A DNA stretch of 64,000 bases from Chloroflexota bacterium (lineage in GTDB: Bacteria; Chloroflexota; Dehalococcoidia; UBA2247; RBG-13-53-26), in contig VGOM01000006.1 of assembly GCA_016875915.1 (NCBI GenBank), positions 23,883 to 87,882 of the forward strand. The letters are read 5' to 3'. Position numbers and translations under genes: made by a program. Shown in pieces: positions 16,607-25,775 of this stretch; the first letter of the stretch is position 1, and each line of letters opens with the position of its first letter. The notes below the pieces were generated by a model. That model saw only the letters and a program-made list of their open reading frames with translations, did no database searches and was not told the origin of the DNA.

Positions 16607-19467
16607 GCCGCATCCCCCTTGAGATAGGCCTGGAAGGCCTCCCCGTTGACGCAGTCGGAGACGTCGCCGGGGAACAAACCTTCGAAGTCGTCATAGCGCA
16701 CCCTCGGGGCGGGGGGCCAGAACGTGCGGCTGCGGATGTCCCTGATCACCCCGGCGGCACAGGCCCGGGCCGACTGGAGGAGGTGGGCGGCGAAGGATTC
16801 CCAAATGACCGGGCCGGTATCCGGCAGGGCCTTGGGCAGGTTGAAGTAGCCCAGCTCGCAGCGCCCCGGGAAGTCGGGCTCGGACGACAGCAGGATGGCA
16901 TAGAGGGGCAGTTGCAGGTCGGTCCAGCGTCGCTGGACGCCGTTCAGGGTCAGCGTGGCGTGCTCCGCGATCTCCCGGTCCCTGGGCAGCGAGGAGATGT
17001 GGGCCTCCTCTGGCGTTTGGGGCTGCTCCGAGGTCTTGTAGTCCAGCAGCCTGATGCGGCCGTCCTCCCTGTGCCGGTCGATGCGGTCTATCTTGCCCCT
17101 GATGACCATGCCCTCAATTTCATCCTGGATGGGCCTCTCGCAGGCCAGGATCTCCCAGCCCTGCCGGACCAGCCTGGCCTGCACCCTGGCGGCCTCACGG
17201 AGGCGCTGCCTGGCTGACTCCAGTTGCACCTCCACCTGGAGGGGCGGGTGCCGGCCCAGCCGCCTGGCCACCCAATCATCCGCGCTGGCACAGAGGAAAT
17301 CGGCCAGTTGCCCGGCCTCACGGCAGCAGCGCATGGCCTCATCCTGGGCCATCGCCTGGAGCACGTCGTGGACCAGCGAGCCGAAATCCATGGCGTCCAG
17401 CTCCGGCTTCAGATCGTCCAGTTCCTCCATGCCCAGAATCCTCTTCAAATAGAAGCGGAAGGGGCAGGCCAGGTACTGGCTGAAGGCGGTCACCTGGATG
17501 GAGGCCAGCGTGAGCTTCCCGGCCCCTACGTCCCTGGGGGGCGTGACCTCCAGGCGGAACGAGATACTGGAAGGGACATTGGCCCTGGTCTCAGCCGGGC
17601 TGCCGAAGAGACGCTCCGCCCGCTGAGGCAGCTCCTCATCGCTGCAGAGGAAGAGGAGGCGCGACGGCTTGAGAACATCCCCCGTGCCGCCCGTTTTGCC
17701 GGCGATGAAACACACCCGGCCCCGCTCCCGGCGCGACTCGATGAGGGTGTTCATGAGATAGGCATCACGGGCCAGCCGGTCGGCATCGTGGCGCAGCGCC
17801 AGTTTCCAGCGCAGGGAGTCGGGCAGGAAGACATCATCGAGGCGGGTGGCAGGCACCGACCCGTCGTTCATGCCGGTGACGATGAGGAAGGGGGCGTCGT
17901 TCCAGGGCAGCTCCAGCCAGCCCTCCAGATCGATGACGGCGCCCTCCTGCGGCTCAGGGTTGTAGGTCTGGCTTCCCAGGGACGACAGCAGCAGCTCCAG
18001 GGCCTGCCTCTTGTCCAGTCCCAGGGCCAGCACCGCGTCGCTCTTCAGCCGGCGCAGCGCATCGTCGATGGACTCCGCCACGGTGATGAAATCAGCGTCG
18101 TCGGGGCGGCGGGGGTTGACGGTGCGCTTCTCATAGACCTCCTGCAGGAAGCCCCGCAGCGCGGTGTCCAGATCGGCCCTCTCGAACTCGCTCACCTGAT
18201 CCAGAAGGAAGCCAGCCGCCCGGGACAGGTTGGGGGATTCGGGGCGGGCTTCCGGCCCAGCCCGGGGGAGCAGTCCCTGCTCGATATCGTCCAACGTCTG
18301 GGGCAGGCGGTTGTTCTGGAAGTTGTCCAGCTCCTCCAGCAGGCGGTACGCAGACAGCCGGTGTTCCCCGGCAAGCAGATCAAGGAGATCGGCGTTCCTC
18401 ACCGCAGTGCTGAACGCCTGGTAGCTGGCTTCGCTGACCAGTTCCCGGAAGGCGTCCAGCAGCAGATACAACGGATGCTGGGAAATCGACCTGCCGGCAG
18501 GGTCGAAGGGCACCAGCCCCTTCCTGACCAGATCGGCTGCCAGGAAAGGGGTCACCTGGCCGTCGGGAACGCCGATGGCGATGTCGGCCGGGCCGAAGCG
18601 CTCCGCCTCAGCGGCGATCAGCTCCACGGCCCGGGCGCTCTGGGCCCAGGGGGACCCGGACAGGATGATGTTGGCCCCGGCGTCCGGTACGGCAATGCGG
18701 GACTCCGCCCATGCGGCGGCCAGGGGACGGCCCCAGCCATCGAAGTGGTCGGCCAGCGACTGCGGCGCATGGACCATCACGATGACGGGCATCCTGGCGG
18801 CCAGCCGTTCCAGCGCCCGGACGGTCAGCGGGGTGGGGTCGGGCACGGCCGCAACGATGATCCGCTCCACTCCCCGGCTTACCTCGGGGTTCTCGGCGGA
18901 CTGGATCATACTCCGGTACTTGTCAGTCAGCCTCAGCGAGGCCAGGCGCTCCAGGTAGGCGGTCTCCAGCGCCGCCACGTCCCGCCACCGCTCCAGCTCC
19001 TCCAGCAGGTTGCTGCGGTCACGGACAATGTGGCTGATGAGGTACCCGCCGTCGGCCAAGTCTTTGCGCAGATTCTGAATCAGGCCGGCGGTGTGCAGGG
19101 CCCAGGTGAAATCCGGTGAAGGGACACCCGTGGGGAAGAGCCCCCTGTACCGGTTGAGGTCTGTCCTCAGCAGTACCTCGACCCAGACCGCGATCGTCTC
19201 CAGCGGGCCGGCAATGGTGGCCGCGCCTTCCCCGGGCTGCAGGAAATAGGTCGGCTCGACCACCCATGGTGAGAGGAGGGCCGTCTTGTGAGAGGCACAG
19301 TATGCCGCCAGCGCCTCCCGCAGCCGCCGTCCCGCCTGGTTGGTGGGCACCACGACGAGCTCCCTGCCCAAGTCAACCGCCTTGGAGGGCGGCCCGGGGA
19401 TGAGGAACTCCCGCACCTTGGTGGTGGCGGGGGCATCCCAGCCGAGAAAACGGATTTCAACGCTCAT
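16603..19467 (-). CDS. AddB-like nuclease subunit
   Basis: The product is about 954 residues from ATG 19467; GTG 19497 is an alternative start. The N-terminal two-thirds resembles an inactivated helicase with LVVVPTNQAGRRLREAL. The C-terminal part has ACPFRFYLKRIL, MDFGSLVHDVLQAM and the nuclease core GKIDRIDR...LLDYKTSEQP. In classical AddB a four-cysteine iron-sulfur staple brackets the nuclease, with C-x2-C-x5-C at the very end. Here the equivalent stretch reads VRYDDFEGLF and lacks those cysteines. The gene precedes the AddA-like gene with an ATGA overlap. Function as end-resection nuclease is inferred from family and context. Confidence 0.82.
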   Translation of the reverse strand: MSVEIRFLGWDAPATTKVREFLIPGPPSKAVDLGRELVVVPTNQAGRRLREALAAYCASHKTALLSPWVVEPTYFLQPGEGAATIAGPLETIAVWVEVLLRTDLNRYRGLFPTGVPSPDFTWALHTAGLIQNLRKDLADGGYLISHIVRDRSNLLEELERWRDVAALETAYLERLASLRLTDKYRSMIQSAENPEVSRGVERIIVAAVPDPTPLTVRALERLAARMPVIVMVHAPQSLADHFDGWGRPLAAAWAESRIAVPDAGANIILSGSPWAQSARAVELIAAEAERFGPADIAIGVPDGQVTPFLAADLVRKGLVPFDPAGRSISQHPLYLLLDAFRELVSEASYQAFSTAVRNADLLDLLAGEHRLSAYRLLEELDNFQNNRLPQTLDDIEQGLLPRAGPEARPESPNLSRAAGFLLDQVSEFERADLDTALRGFLQEVYEKRTVNPRRPDDADFITVAESIDDALRRLKSDAVLALGLDKRQALELLLSSLGSQTYNPEPQEGAVIDLEGWLELPWNDAPFLIVTGMNDGSVPATRLDDVFLPDSLRWKLALRHDADRLARDAYLMNTLIESRRERGRVCFIAGKTGGTGDVLKPSRLLFLCSDEELPQRAERLFGSPAETRANVPSSISFRLEVTPPRDVGAGKLTLASIQVTAFSQYLACPFRFYLKRILGMEELDDLKPELDAMDFGSLVHDVLQAMAQDEAMRCCREAGQLADFLCASADDWVARRLGRHPPLQVEVQLESARQRLREAARVQARLVRQGWEILACERPIQDEIEGMVIRGKIDRIDRHREDGRIRLLDYKTSEQPQTPEEAHISSLPRDREIAEHATLTLNGVQRRWTDLQLPLYAILLSSEPDFPGRCELGYFNLPKALPDTGPVIWESFAAHLLQSARACAAGVIRDIRSRTFWPPAPRVRYDDFEGLFPGDVSDCVNGEAFQAYLKGDAA

Positions 19468-19622
19468 GTCCGCTCTGTCTGCTCCTGGGAGGGTCACACC
19501 TCAGCGGCTGCTCTGCCGGAAAAAGGAGAGATGGACGGCGGGGGACCTGCCCTCAGTCTCCAGCATGCTTCCTTCCCCTGGATGGGTGCCGCAGAATGCC
19601 ATGGGTGTCATCCGGAACGGCC

Positions 19623-22349
19623 CTAGACGGCGCCCGCCCTGCCGGCCGCCAGCAAGTCCTCCAGATCAATGAACAGCGCCCCGTTCAGCCCCCGGTACCT
19701 CTCCGGGTGGCAGGTAAGAATGACGATCTGCAGGCGCTGGGCTTCCTCTTCGAGGATGGCCATCACCCGGGCCATCCGCCCGGCATCGGTGAAGGTCATG
19801 ACATCGTCGAGGACCACCATCTGGCGTTCTTCTCTGGCCAGCACCTCGGCCAGTGCCAGCCGCGTTGCCAGGTAGATCTGCTCCCGCTCGCCGCCGGAGA
19901 CACTGTCCAGAGGGGCCTCTTCCCCGCTGATCTCGGGAACCACGCCGGCCGGCCCAAAGGTCTGGCCCAGCTTCAGCCGGCCCAGCCGTCCGCCGGCGAT
20001 CCGCTGGACCATCTGGGTGGCCACGGCCTCCACCGGCCCGGCCACGGCAGCCGCAGCCTCGGCCTGGCACTGCTTGAGCGTGTCATACAGCAAACGTATG
20101 GCTCCGGCGCGCAACTCCTCGGCAGCCACCTCAGCCTGCAGAGAGGCCACCTTCTCCTCCGCAGCGACCAGCTCTGAGTAGGGGCCCTGGCCGCCCAGCA
20201 TCTGCAGCTTCCCTTCCTCCGTCTTCTCGTCTTCACCTGCCTTCCTGGCTGCGTCCTCCGCCGATTGCAGTTGCCTCTCCAGCCGGGATGCAGTGTCCAC
20301 GGGGTCGTCCCTGAACTCCGAGAGCTGCCTCTCAATATCCTGGAGCTTCGTCCTGGCCGCATCCCACGAGAGCCTGATCCCCGTGATCTCTTCGGCGCGC
20401 TGCTCATCCGACTTGCCATCGCCGGTGAGTTCCGCCAGCCTGGTCTCCAACGACGTGATCATGGTTCTGATGCCTTCAGCCTGGGAGCTGGCCTGCTCAC
20501 TCCTGCCACGGGCAGCAGTCAGGGCGTTCTGTGCCGCATCCCAGCCGGATTCCGCCTTCTCCACTTGACGGACGAAGGAGTACCCGGCAGCATCCGCGTC
20601 AGATTTGAGGGCAGAGGGATCAGGGGGTTTCCTCTCCCACTCGGGATGATCCTGGATCACCCTGGCACAGACCGCCTGGACCTCCGAACGCTGCCGCTGG
20701 ATCTCGTCAAGAGTACGGCCTGAGAGCCAGGTTTCAATCTGGGTATCCGCCTCAACTATCTTTCTGTCCAGAGCCCGGCGTTTCTCCACCAGGGCTTCGA
20801 GTGATTCGACGTCGGATGTCCCGAATGGCTCGGTGAGTCTCCTCAGCTCACGTTCAACCTCAGCCCGCTCCGCGCGGTGTTCCTCGACCGATCCAGCGGG
20901 CCCGGATGCCCTGAGCCTGGAGATGCCCGGCAGGTCAGCCACCACCTCCGGCGAACCGCTGACTCGTGTGGGAACCCCGGCACTGAGCTGGACCTCGCCC
21001 AGCTCTTCTCCGGCAATGACAACCAGCTTGCCACCCTTCTCGGGGACGACCTCCAGGGTTATCAGGGATGCCTCGATCAGGAGCTGTGCCTCATCGCGCT
21101 TCTTCACCACCCTGCGGATGGCCCTCATGGCGTTGTCATCCGGGGCGACATGTTCAGCCCGCTCCCTCTTCCGCCGGTTCAAAGCTTCCAGTGCCGTTGT
21201 GATCTTCTGCAGTTCTGCGTCCAGGGCGGCCAGGGCCCTGGCATTCTCCACAAACTGGCGGGCCTGTTCCGCCAACTCCCGTGCCGCATCGACCTTGGGT
21301 CGTTCACTACGCACATTCTCGAGGGCCGACTTGGCCCCTGCCGCTTCCTTCTCGCGCTGCCGGAGTTCGCGCTGGTGCAAAGGCAGGTCGCCTACCATCT
21401 TCTGCAGGGAGTCGGCGGCCTTCTTGATTTCCCCCCTGGTATTCACGATCTCGTCCATGCGCCGCTTCAAATCGGCGTGCTTCGCTTCTTGCTCGCCGGC
21501 TCGCGCCGTCCTCTCGTTCCTTTCGGACATCAGCTCCCGGAAGGACTCCGCTCTTGCCCGCGCTTGCTTCATCTCTTCACCAAGACGCTGCTCGTCGCGT
21601 CTGGCCTGGGCACGCCTGGCCCGCAGGTCCTCCACACGCCTGGCCGCTTCTTCGTAGTCTCGCTGCCTGGTCACGGCAGCGGCCCTTTCCCCCCGAGCGG
21701 ATTCGAGGCTGTGCCCGAGTTGGACAACAAGTGAGGCATCCTTGCCAACCCTGTACTTGCCTCCGGGCGTGTAGATCCTGAGGTAGGACTCTTCCACCTT
21801 CCTCTCTACGGGGCCGGCGGACGGCTCGGCCACCTGTCTCCCAAGCGACGAACTGATGTCAGCCACGAGGTCGCCGGAGAGGCCTTCCAGCGCCAGGTCG
21901 CCCTGCGTCGTCCAGAGCACCTGCGCCAGTCCCCAGTTCTCCGGCCTGGAGAGGCCCCTTCCCGGGGCATTCCTGCTGATCATGGTCCGCACCATCTCGT
22001 CGGCTTTGCCGGCCTCAGCCAGGCTGACGAAGCGGCTGCCTTCCTTCCTTCCTAGCTTCGAGGACGGGTTGTCCAGGAACCGCTTCGCGATGCGGTACTC
22101 CTGGCCGCCGTGGCTGAACTCCACCGTCACCGCGGGCGCCAGGGCACGACCCCAGGGACGGATGACCTCGACTTCCTTCCCGCCAACACGGTGTCCGTCC
22201 AGCAGGCCGCGGCGGATAGCCTCGAAGAGGGTGGACTTCCCGGTGGCGTTGGGGGCATGGATGACATTCAGGCCCTCCTGAAACGGCCCCACCGTGATGA
22301 CGTCGGCGAAACAGCGCCAGCCCGAGACGCGGATCGAACGGAGGATCAC
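19623..22349 (-). CDS. SbcC/Rad50-like SMC-family ATPase lacking a zinc hook
   Basis: The product is 908 residues. It has Walker A HAPNATGKST (31-40), long coiled coils (about 210-420 and 510-760), an ABC signature VSGGEREQIYLATRLALAE and Walker B MVVLDDVM. The middle (about 425-500) is a short beta-rich insert, not the CxxC zinc hook of Rad50; no CxxC occurs anywhere. The start is GTG 22349, and its GTGA overlaps the stop of the SbcD-like gene. Together they should form an Mre11-Rad50-type complex for DNA double-strand ends. Confidence 0.85.
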   Translation of the reverse strand: MILRSIRVSGWRCFADVITVGPFQEGLNVIHAPNATGKSTLFEAIRRGLLDGHRVGGKEVEVIRPWGRALAPAVTVEFSHGGQEYRIAKRFLDNPSSKLGRKEGSRFVSLAEAGKADEMVRTMISRNAPGRGLSRPENWGLAQVLWTTQGDLALEGLSGDLVADISSSLGRQVAEPSAGPVERKVEESYLRIYTPGGKYRVGKDASLVVQLGHSLESARGERAAAVTRQRDYEEAARRVEDLRARRAQARRDEQRLGEEMKQARARAESFRELMSERNERTARAGEQEAKHADLKRRMDEIVNTRGEIKKAADSLQKMVGDLPLHQRELRQREKEAAGAKSALENVRSERPKVDAARELAEQARQFVENARALAALDAELQKITTALEALNRRKRERAEHVAPDDNAMRAIRRVVKKRDEAQLLIEASLITLEVVPEKGGKLVVIAGEELGEVQLSAGVPTRVSGSPEVVADLPGISRLRASGPAGSVEEHRAERAEVERELRRLTEPFGTSDVESLEALVEKRRALDRKIVEADTQIETWLSGRTLDEIQRQRSEVQAVCARVIQDHPEWERKPPDPSALKSDADAAGYSFVRQVEKAESGWDAAQNALTAARGRSEQASSQAEGIRTMITSLETRLAELTGDGKSDEQRAEEITGIRLSWDAARTKLQDIERQLSEFRDDPVDTASRLERQLQSAEDAARKAGEDEKTEEGKLQMLGGQGPYSELVAAEEKVASLQAEVAAEELRAGAIRLLYDTLKQCQAEAAAAVAGPVEAVATQMVQRIAGGRLGRLKLGQTFGPAGVVPEISGEEAPLDSVSGGEREQIYLATRLALAEVLAREERQMVVLDDVMTFTDAGRMARVMAILEEEAQRLQIVILTCHPERYRGLNGALFIDLEDLLAAGRAGAV

Positions 22350-23473
22350 CGCGGCCCCTCCGTGACCAGAGCATAGAGCTCGATGAGTGCCCGGGAGGCC
22401 ACCTCCGGTGAAGCGCCATCGGGACGCTGTCCGGAGAAGCCCGGATCAGACAGCTCCTGCAACCGTGCCGCCACTGTCTGCAGCATGCCGGGCGGCAGAC
22501 CGGCCAGCCAACTGGCGTCCCCGGGCGAGGGCCGCAGTCCGGAGATGTCGATCTGATGGAAGAGGAAGCGGGAGGCCAGGATCTCCTCCATGCGGGCCAT
22601 TTCGTCGCGCTCATCCACGGCCAGCAGGCCCTTCAGGCGCAATTCGACGAGGGTCGATCCCGGATTCCCCTCTGCCTCGATATCAGCGCGGACCCGGCGG
22701 AGGTCACCCGGCTCGCGGATGTCCTTCTCCACCACCCTCCAGGTCAGGCCTCCGGTGCGCAGCGGCGTGACCCGCGGTGGTGATCCCGGGCCGGCGATGT
22801 CCACGGCCAGGACATTGCCGCTGTCCCGCTCGCCGAAGCTGGTGGTCTCATGGGTCCCGGAATAGGCCATTCTCACCGCACCGTCAGGCGCGGCGTAGGT
22901 GGCCGTGGAATGCCAGTGGCCCAGGCCCAGGTAGTCCAGTCCGCTCCGCGCCGCAGCATCGCGGGCAATGGGGTGGTCCGGCTCCAGCTGGGGAACGCCC
23001 TCGACGGTGCCATGGGCCAGGCCGATCCTGATGGCCCCGGCATCGCCTGCCGCTATCCACGAGGTGGGGTCCCTGCGCGACTGCCGGTCCTTCACCGGGC
23101 AGGGGTAGAGGATGCCGCCCGGGACCTCCACCGGCTGCTCCTCGCGGAGGACATGGACGTGCTGCATGGTCTTCCACGCCGGGTGTTCCCAGACCGATCC
23201 GGGAGTCAGCGGATCGTGGTTGCCGGGTATGACATAGACCGGCACGGGGCTGCCGCCGAGGATGTCCGCCGCCTTCTGGATCAGGGTCCGCTCCACGCCG
23301 TTGTCTTCGAAGGTGTCGCCGGCCACCAGGATGAACCCCGCTGCCTGGTCCCGGGCCACTGCGATCACCCGCCTGGCGGCGGCGAGGCGCTCTTCGCGCA
23401 GGCGGGGGGCGACGCCGCCAACGCGGGCCGCCTTCATTCCCAGCTGCCAGTCTGCGGTCTGGATGAACCTCAC
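22346..23473 (-). CDS. SbcD/Mre11-like metallophosphoesterase
   Basis: The product is 375 residues. Calcineurin-like phosphoesterase motifs run in order: TADWQLG, LVAGDTFE, VIPGNHDP, LAHGTVEG and LGLGHWHS. In Mre11/SbcD the first motif is normally D-x-H; here it is D-W-Q, so the first histidine ligand is Gln, which I believe occurs in some exonuclease subfamilies. Start is GTG 23473. It is the first gene of the SbcD-SbcC-like pair, ahead of the AddB-AddA-like pair. It would act as an endo/exonuclease on blocked DNA ends. Confidence 0.87.
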   Translation of the reverse strand: MRFIQTADWQLGMKAARVGGVAPRLREERLAAARRVIAVARDQAAGFILVAGDTFEDNGVERTLIQKAADILGGSPVPVYVIPGNHDPLTPGSVWEHPAWKTMQHVHVLREEQPVEVPGGILYPCPVKDRQSRRDPTSWIAAGDAGAIRIGLAHGTVEGVPQLEPDHPIARDAAARSGLDYLGLGHWHSTATYAAPDGAVRMAYSGTHETTSFGERDSGNVLAVDIAGPGSPPRVTPLRTGGLTWRVVEKDIREPGDLRRVRADIEAEGNPGSTLVELRLKGLLAVDERDEMARMEEILASRFLFHQIDISGLRPSPGDASWLAGLPPGMLQTVAARLQELSDPGFSGQRPDGASPEVASRALIELYALVTEGPR

Positions 23474-23578
23474 CGTACTATGTCCTCATCCCTGGGGGCT
23501 TGGCCCGGCCGCAGTAATGCTAGCACGACTGTCGGCCGGTTTGAAGAGCCTGTTGGCATTCAGGCCGACATGCCCAGG

Positions 23579-23608
23579 TTGACAGAGGCCGGGAAACTGT
23601 GGTGCAAT
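23579..23608 (+). promoter_or_regulatory. Promoter of the nucleotidyltransferase-fold gene
   Basis: TTGACA at 23579-23584 and TGCAAT at 23603-23608 are 18 bp apart. The predicted start near 23615 gives a leader of about 30 nt before the chosen ATG at 23646, with a GAGG ribosome binding site. Confidence 0.5.
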
Positions 23609-23645
23609 TGCGATGGTCGCCACCACAGCGGGGAGACGAGGGGAG

Positions 23646-24563
23646 ATGGAGGACGTACTGACTTACCCACCCTTCCAGGTCGACAGGAAGGAGTCGTGCT
23701 ATAGAGAGGTCCCCGTCGATGCCCTGGAACGACTCTACCTGAAGGAATTCGGGAGAGCCGAGAACGAGAGCGTCCTCTCCTGCGGGTCGGCGGCGTACGG
23801 CATCTCCAATGATGATCAAGTCAACCCCCTGCGGCGGTTCAGCGACATAGATTTCATTGCCATATCGGGCAAGCAGGGACGCAAGCCCCACTACCAGGTG
23901 AAGAAGAGGCCCCGATGGGATATCGACGTGCTCAGGATGGAGTACGATTCCTGCCTCAGGGGTTTGCAGGATGGGGCCCTGCTAGTGATGCTTACCCTGG
24001 CCAGGTTTGCCGTGCCTCTCTTCGATTCCGAGAAGTCATACCTGGAGCTGACATCCAGGGCATTAGCCAGAATCCTGGAGATCAGCCTGCTGGCCGAGGG
24101 GGTCCTGATCACGCCGAGCTACGCCATGATGCAGATCAACGACACCAGGATGCGTTTCAAGCCCCACAGATGGTGGAGCGTCTACGGCGAGTTCGCCCTG
24201 TCGCCCAACGCCAGGAGGAACATCGAGGTCTACTACGACCGGGTTTCCAGCGCCCTGGAGTGGCTGTGCGAACAGGGATGCCTGGCGAGGGTGGAGGCCG
24301 ACTACCCGGAGCCGGTGTACGACACCTCCCGGCTGGCCAGGGAGCGCCGGAAGACGCCGTGGCTGGTGGACGTGGCGGCCCTTCATTGCGAGCAGGTGCT
24401 GGCCTTTCTGATCAGGGGCAGAGGCAACATCCCAAGCGTGAAGAAGATGATCCACGTGGCCTATGACGGCTGCAATGTGGTGGGCGGCGTTCTCCAGGGA
24501 AAGAGCCGCTGTGACGCCCTCTTCGGCGTCGCCCCGCAGACGGTGAGGGTCTGCGTAGCCTGA
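23646..24563 (+). CDS. Nucleotidyltransferase-fold protein of unknown role
   Basis: The product is 305 residues. It contains a DNA-polymerase-beta-type nucleotidyltransferase core: CGSAAYG (the GS motif), then FSDIDFIAIS (two metal-binding Asp) and later WDIDVLRM, which could supply the third carboxylate. The C-terminal part (about 110-300) is helical and resembles substrate-binding halves of minimal nucleotidyltransferases. The exact substrate is unknown; tRNA CCA addition and antibiotic nucleotidylation are not specifically indicated. I chose ATG 23646 (GGGGAG upstream) instead of 23613. Confidence 0.6.
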   Translation: MEDVLTYPPFQVDRKESCYREVPVDALERLYLKEFGRAENESVLSCGSAAYGISNDDQVNPLRRFSDIDFIAISGKQGRKPHYQVKKRPRWDIDVLRMEYDSCLRGLQDGALLVMLTLARFAVPLFDSEKSYLELTSRALARILEISLLAEGVLITPSYAMMQINDTRMRFKPHRWWSVYGEFALSPNARRNIEVYYDRVSSALEWLCEQGCLARVEADYPEPVYDTSRLARERRKTPWLVDVAALHCEQVLAFLIRGRGNIPSVKKMIHVAYDGCNVVGGVLQGKSRCDALFGVAPQTVRVCVA

Positions 24564-24590
24564 CTGCCCCGAACCGGGAGCGCCGGTTGC

Positions 24591-24599
24591 TGCTATAAT
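24591..24599 (+). promoter_or_regulatory. Extended -10 promoter
   Basis: TGCTATAAT: a perfect TATAAT at 24594-24599 with the upstream TGC of extended -10 promoters. No good -35 is found. It precedes the LiaF-like gene (ATG 24654) by about 50 bp of leader. Confidence 0.55.
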
Positions 24600-24653
24600 A
24601 GCGCCGGATCCTTCGGGGTCCCACCGTCAGGCTCAGAGAAGGAGGGAGAGCTG

Positions 24654-24995
24654 ATGAGGAACATAGCTATCTTCGGGTCATCGGTGTTTGGCCACGGGCC
24701 GTGGCGTCCCGGCAAGAAGGTCTGGTCCATCGCCTTCTGCGGCGCTTCCACCACGGACTTCCGCCAGGCCCAACTGGACGAAGGCACGACCAGCGTAGTG
24801 TGCCTGGTGCTCTTCGGCGCCGGGAAGGTCCAGGTCTCACCGGAGATGCCGGTGACCCTCACCGGCCTGTCCGTGCTGGGCGTAAGAAGCATGAAGCGGG
24901 CGCAGGCCAAGGAGATCCCGCCCATATCCGCCCGGGGACTGCAGGTGCGCGCGCTGTGTCTCTTCGGCACCTTTCAGGTCACTGACAGGGGCTGA
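24654..24995 (+). CDS. LiaF-like (cell-wall-stress response) C-terminal domain protein
   Basis: The product is 113 residues. It matches the beta-rich C-terminal domain of LiaF/DUF2154-type proteins: a glycine-rich start, KKVWSIAFCGASTTDFRQAQLDEG, LVLFGAGKVQVSPEMPV and LTGLSVLGVRSMKR. LiaF proteins inhibit the LiaRS envelope-stress sensor, but this copy has no N-terminal membrane domain and no LiaRS genes are adjacent, so the role is unknown. GAAGGAGGGAGAGC upstream is a strong ribosome binding site. It is driven by the extended -10 promoter. Confidence 0.75.
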   Translation: MRNIAIFGSSVFGHGPWRPGKKVWSIAFCGASTTDFRQAQLDEGTTSVVCLVLFGAGKVQVSPEMPVTLTGLSVLGVRSMKRAQAKEIPPISARGLQVRALCLFGTFQVTDRG

Positions 24996-25174
24996 ACCCC
25001 CACAGCCAGCCGTCTGGTGTCCACGGACGGGGGGCCATCCCGCAGGGGGCTGCATCCCTCATGCCTATTGTGAGGAGCGGCAGGGCAGTTGAGACGCAGT
25101 TGAAAGGCCCGCCGTGTATCCTGCAGGTTGTGCAGTAGGACTGCCGGTCCACTGCTGCTGCAGGAGTCATTCCA

Positions 25175-25558
25175 GTGCTGACCAGGATTCAGACCACACA
25201 CCCGGCACCAGCGCCGGGGAGGAACTACTGCTCCCATCAGAACATGGGGGCTCCGGCCGACAACGGCGTTCCCTACAAGCGAGTCAGGAAGGCCAAGCCG
25301 GGGCCGCAGAAGCCCGTTTCCGGTGATGTGGCCATGCGCTGGTTCCCCTGTGGAGATGCCGGCACCTGGCACATCATTGGCCCCTGTCCGCGCTGCCGGC
25401 ACACCAAGTGGGGCCTCCTGCTGGGCACGATGGACAGCGGCGTCGCGGGTTTGGTCAGGCTCTGGTGCGCCGCCTGCGAATACGAGGTGTACTACTACGC
25501 CGACGCCCGGGAAAAACAGATCTGGCGCCGGGAGCAGGTCGAGGCGATCAGGGACTAG
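25175..25558 (+). CDS. Zinc-ribbon protein of unknown function
   Basis: The product is 127 residues. Residues 75-110 hold two cysteine pairs, CPRC and CAAC, about 25 residues apart, a treble-clef or ribbon zinc site, within IIGPCPRCRHTKWGL and LWCAACEYEVYYY. The N-terminal 50 residues are basic and low complexity, and the C-terminus is a charged helix. Start is GTG 25175 with GCAGGAG eight bases upstream. I do not recognise the family; a nucleic-acid-binding or cofactor role is possible. Confidence 0.6.
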   Translation: MLTRIQTTHPAPAPGRNYCSHQNMGAPADNGVPYKRVRKAKPGPQKPVSGDVAMRWFPCGDAGTWHIIGPCPRCRHTKWGLLLGTMDSGVAGLVRLWCAACEYEVYYYADAREKQIWRREQVEAIRD

Positions 25559-25697
25559 AAAGCGCCGCCGAATACATCGTCGGCCAAGATAGACAAACCC
25601 CACCAGCCGAATCCACGGACACCCCTCCACACTTCCTCCGTCAGTCTCAACTCTGTTCGAGCCACGGCGCGAGTCACAAAGGCTCCATCAGGGATCA

Positions 25698-25726
25698 TTG
25701 ACACGCGGCGCATGCAGTGAGAGAAT
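25698..25726 (+). promoter_or_regulatory. Possible promoter of the DUF5661 gene
   Basis: TTGACA at 25698-25703, a 17-bp spacer and GAGAAT at 25721-25726. The -35 is consensus and the -10 is weak. The start would be near 25733, about 43 nt before GTG 25776. Confidence 0.4.
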
Positions 25727-25775
25727 TGACTGAGGCACTAATAGTAATGATTCTCGTTTAGATGAGGAGGCTGGA

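Noticed and set aside
17224..19119. Long plus-strand open frame (631 codons)
   Set aside because: Antisense shadow of the AddB-like gene in high-GC DNA.
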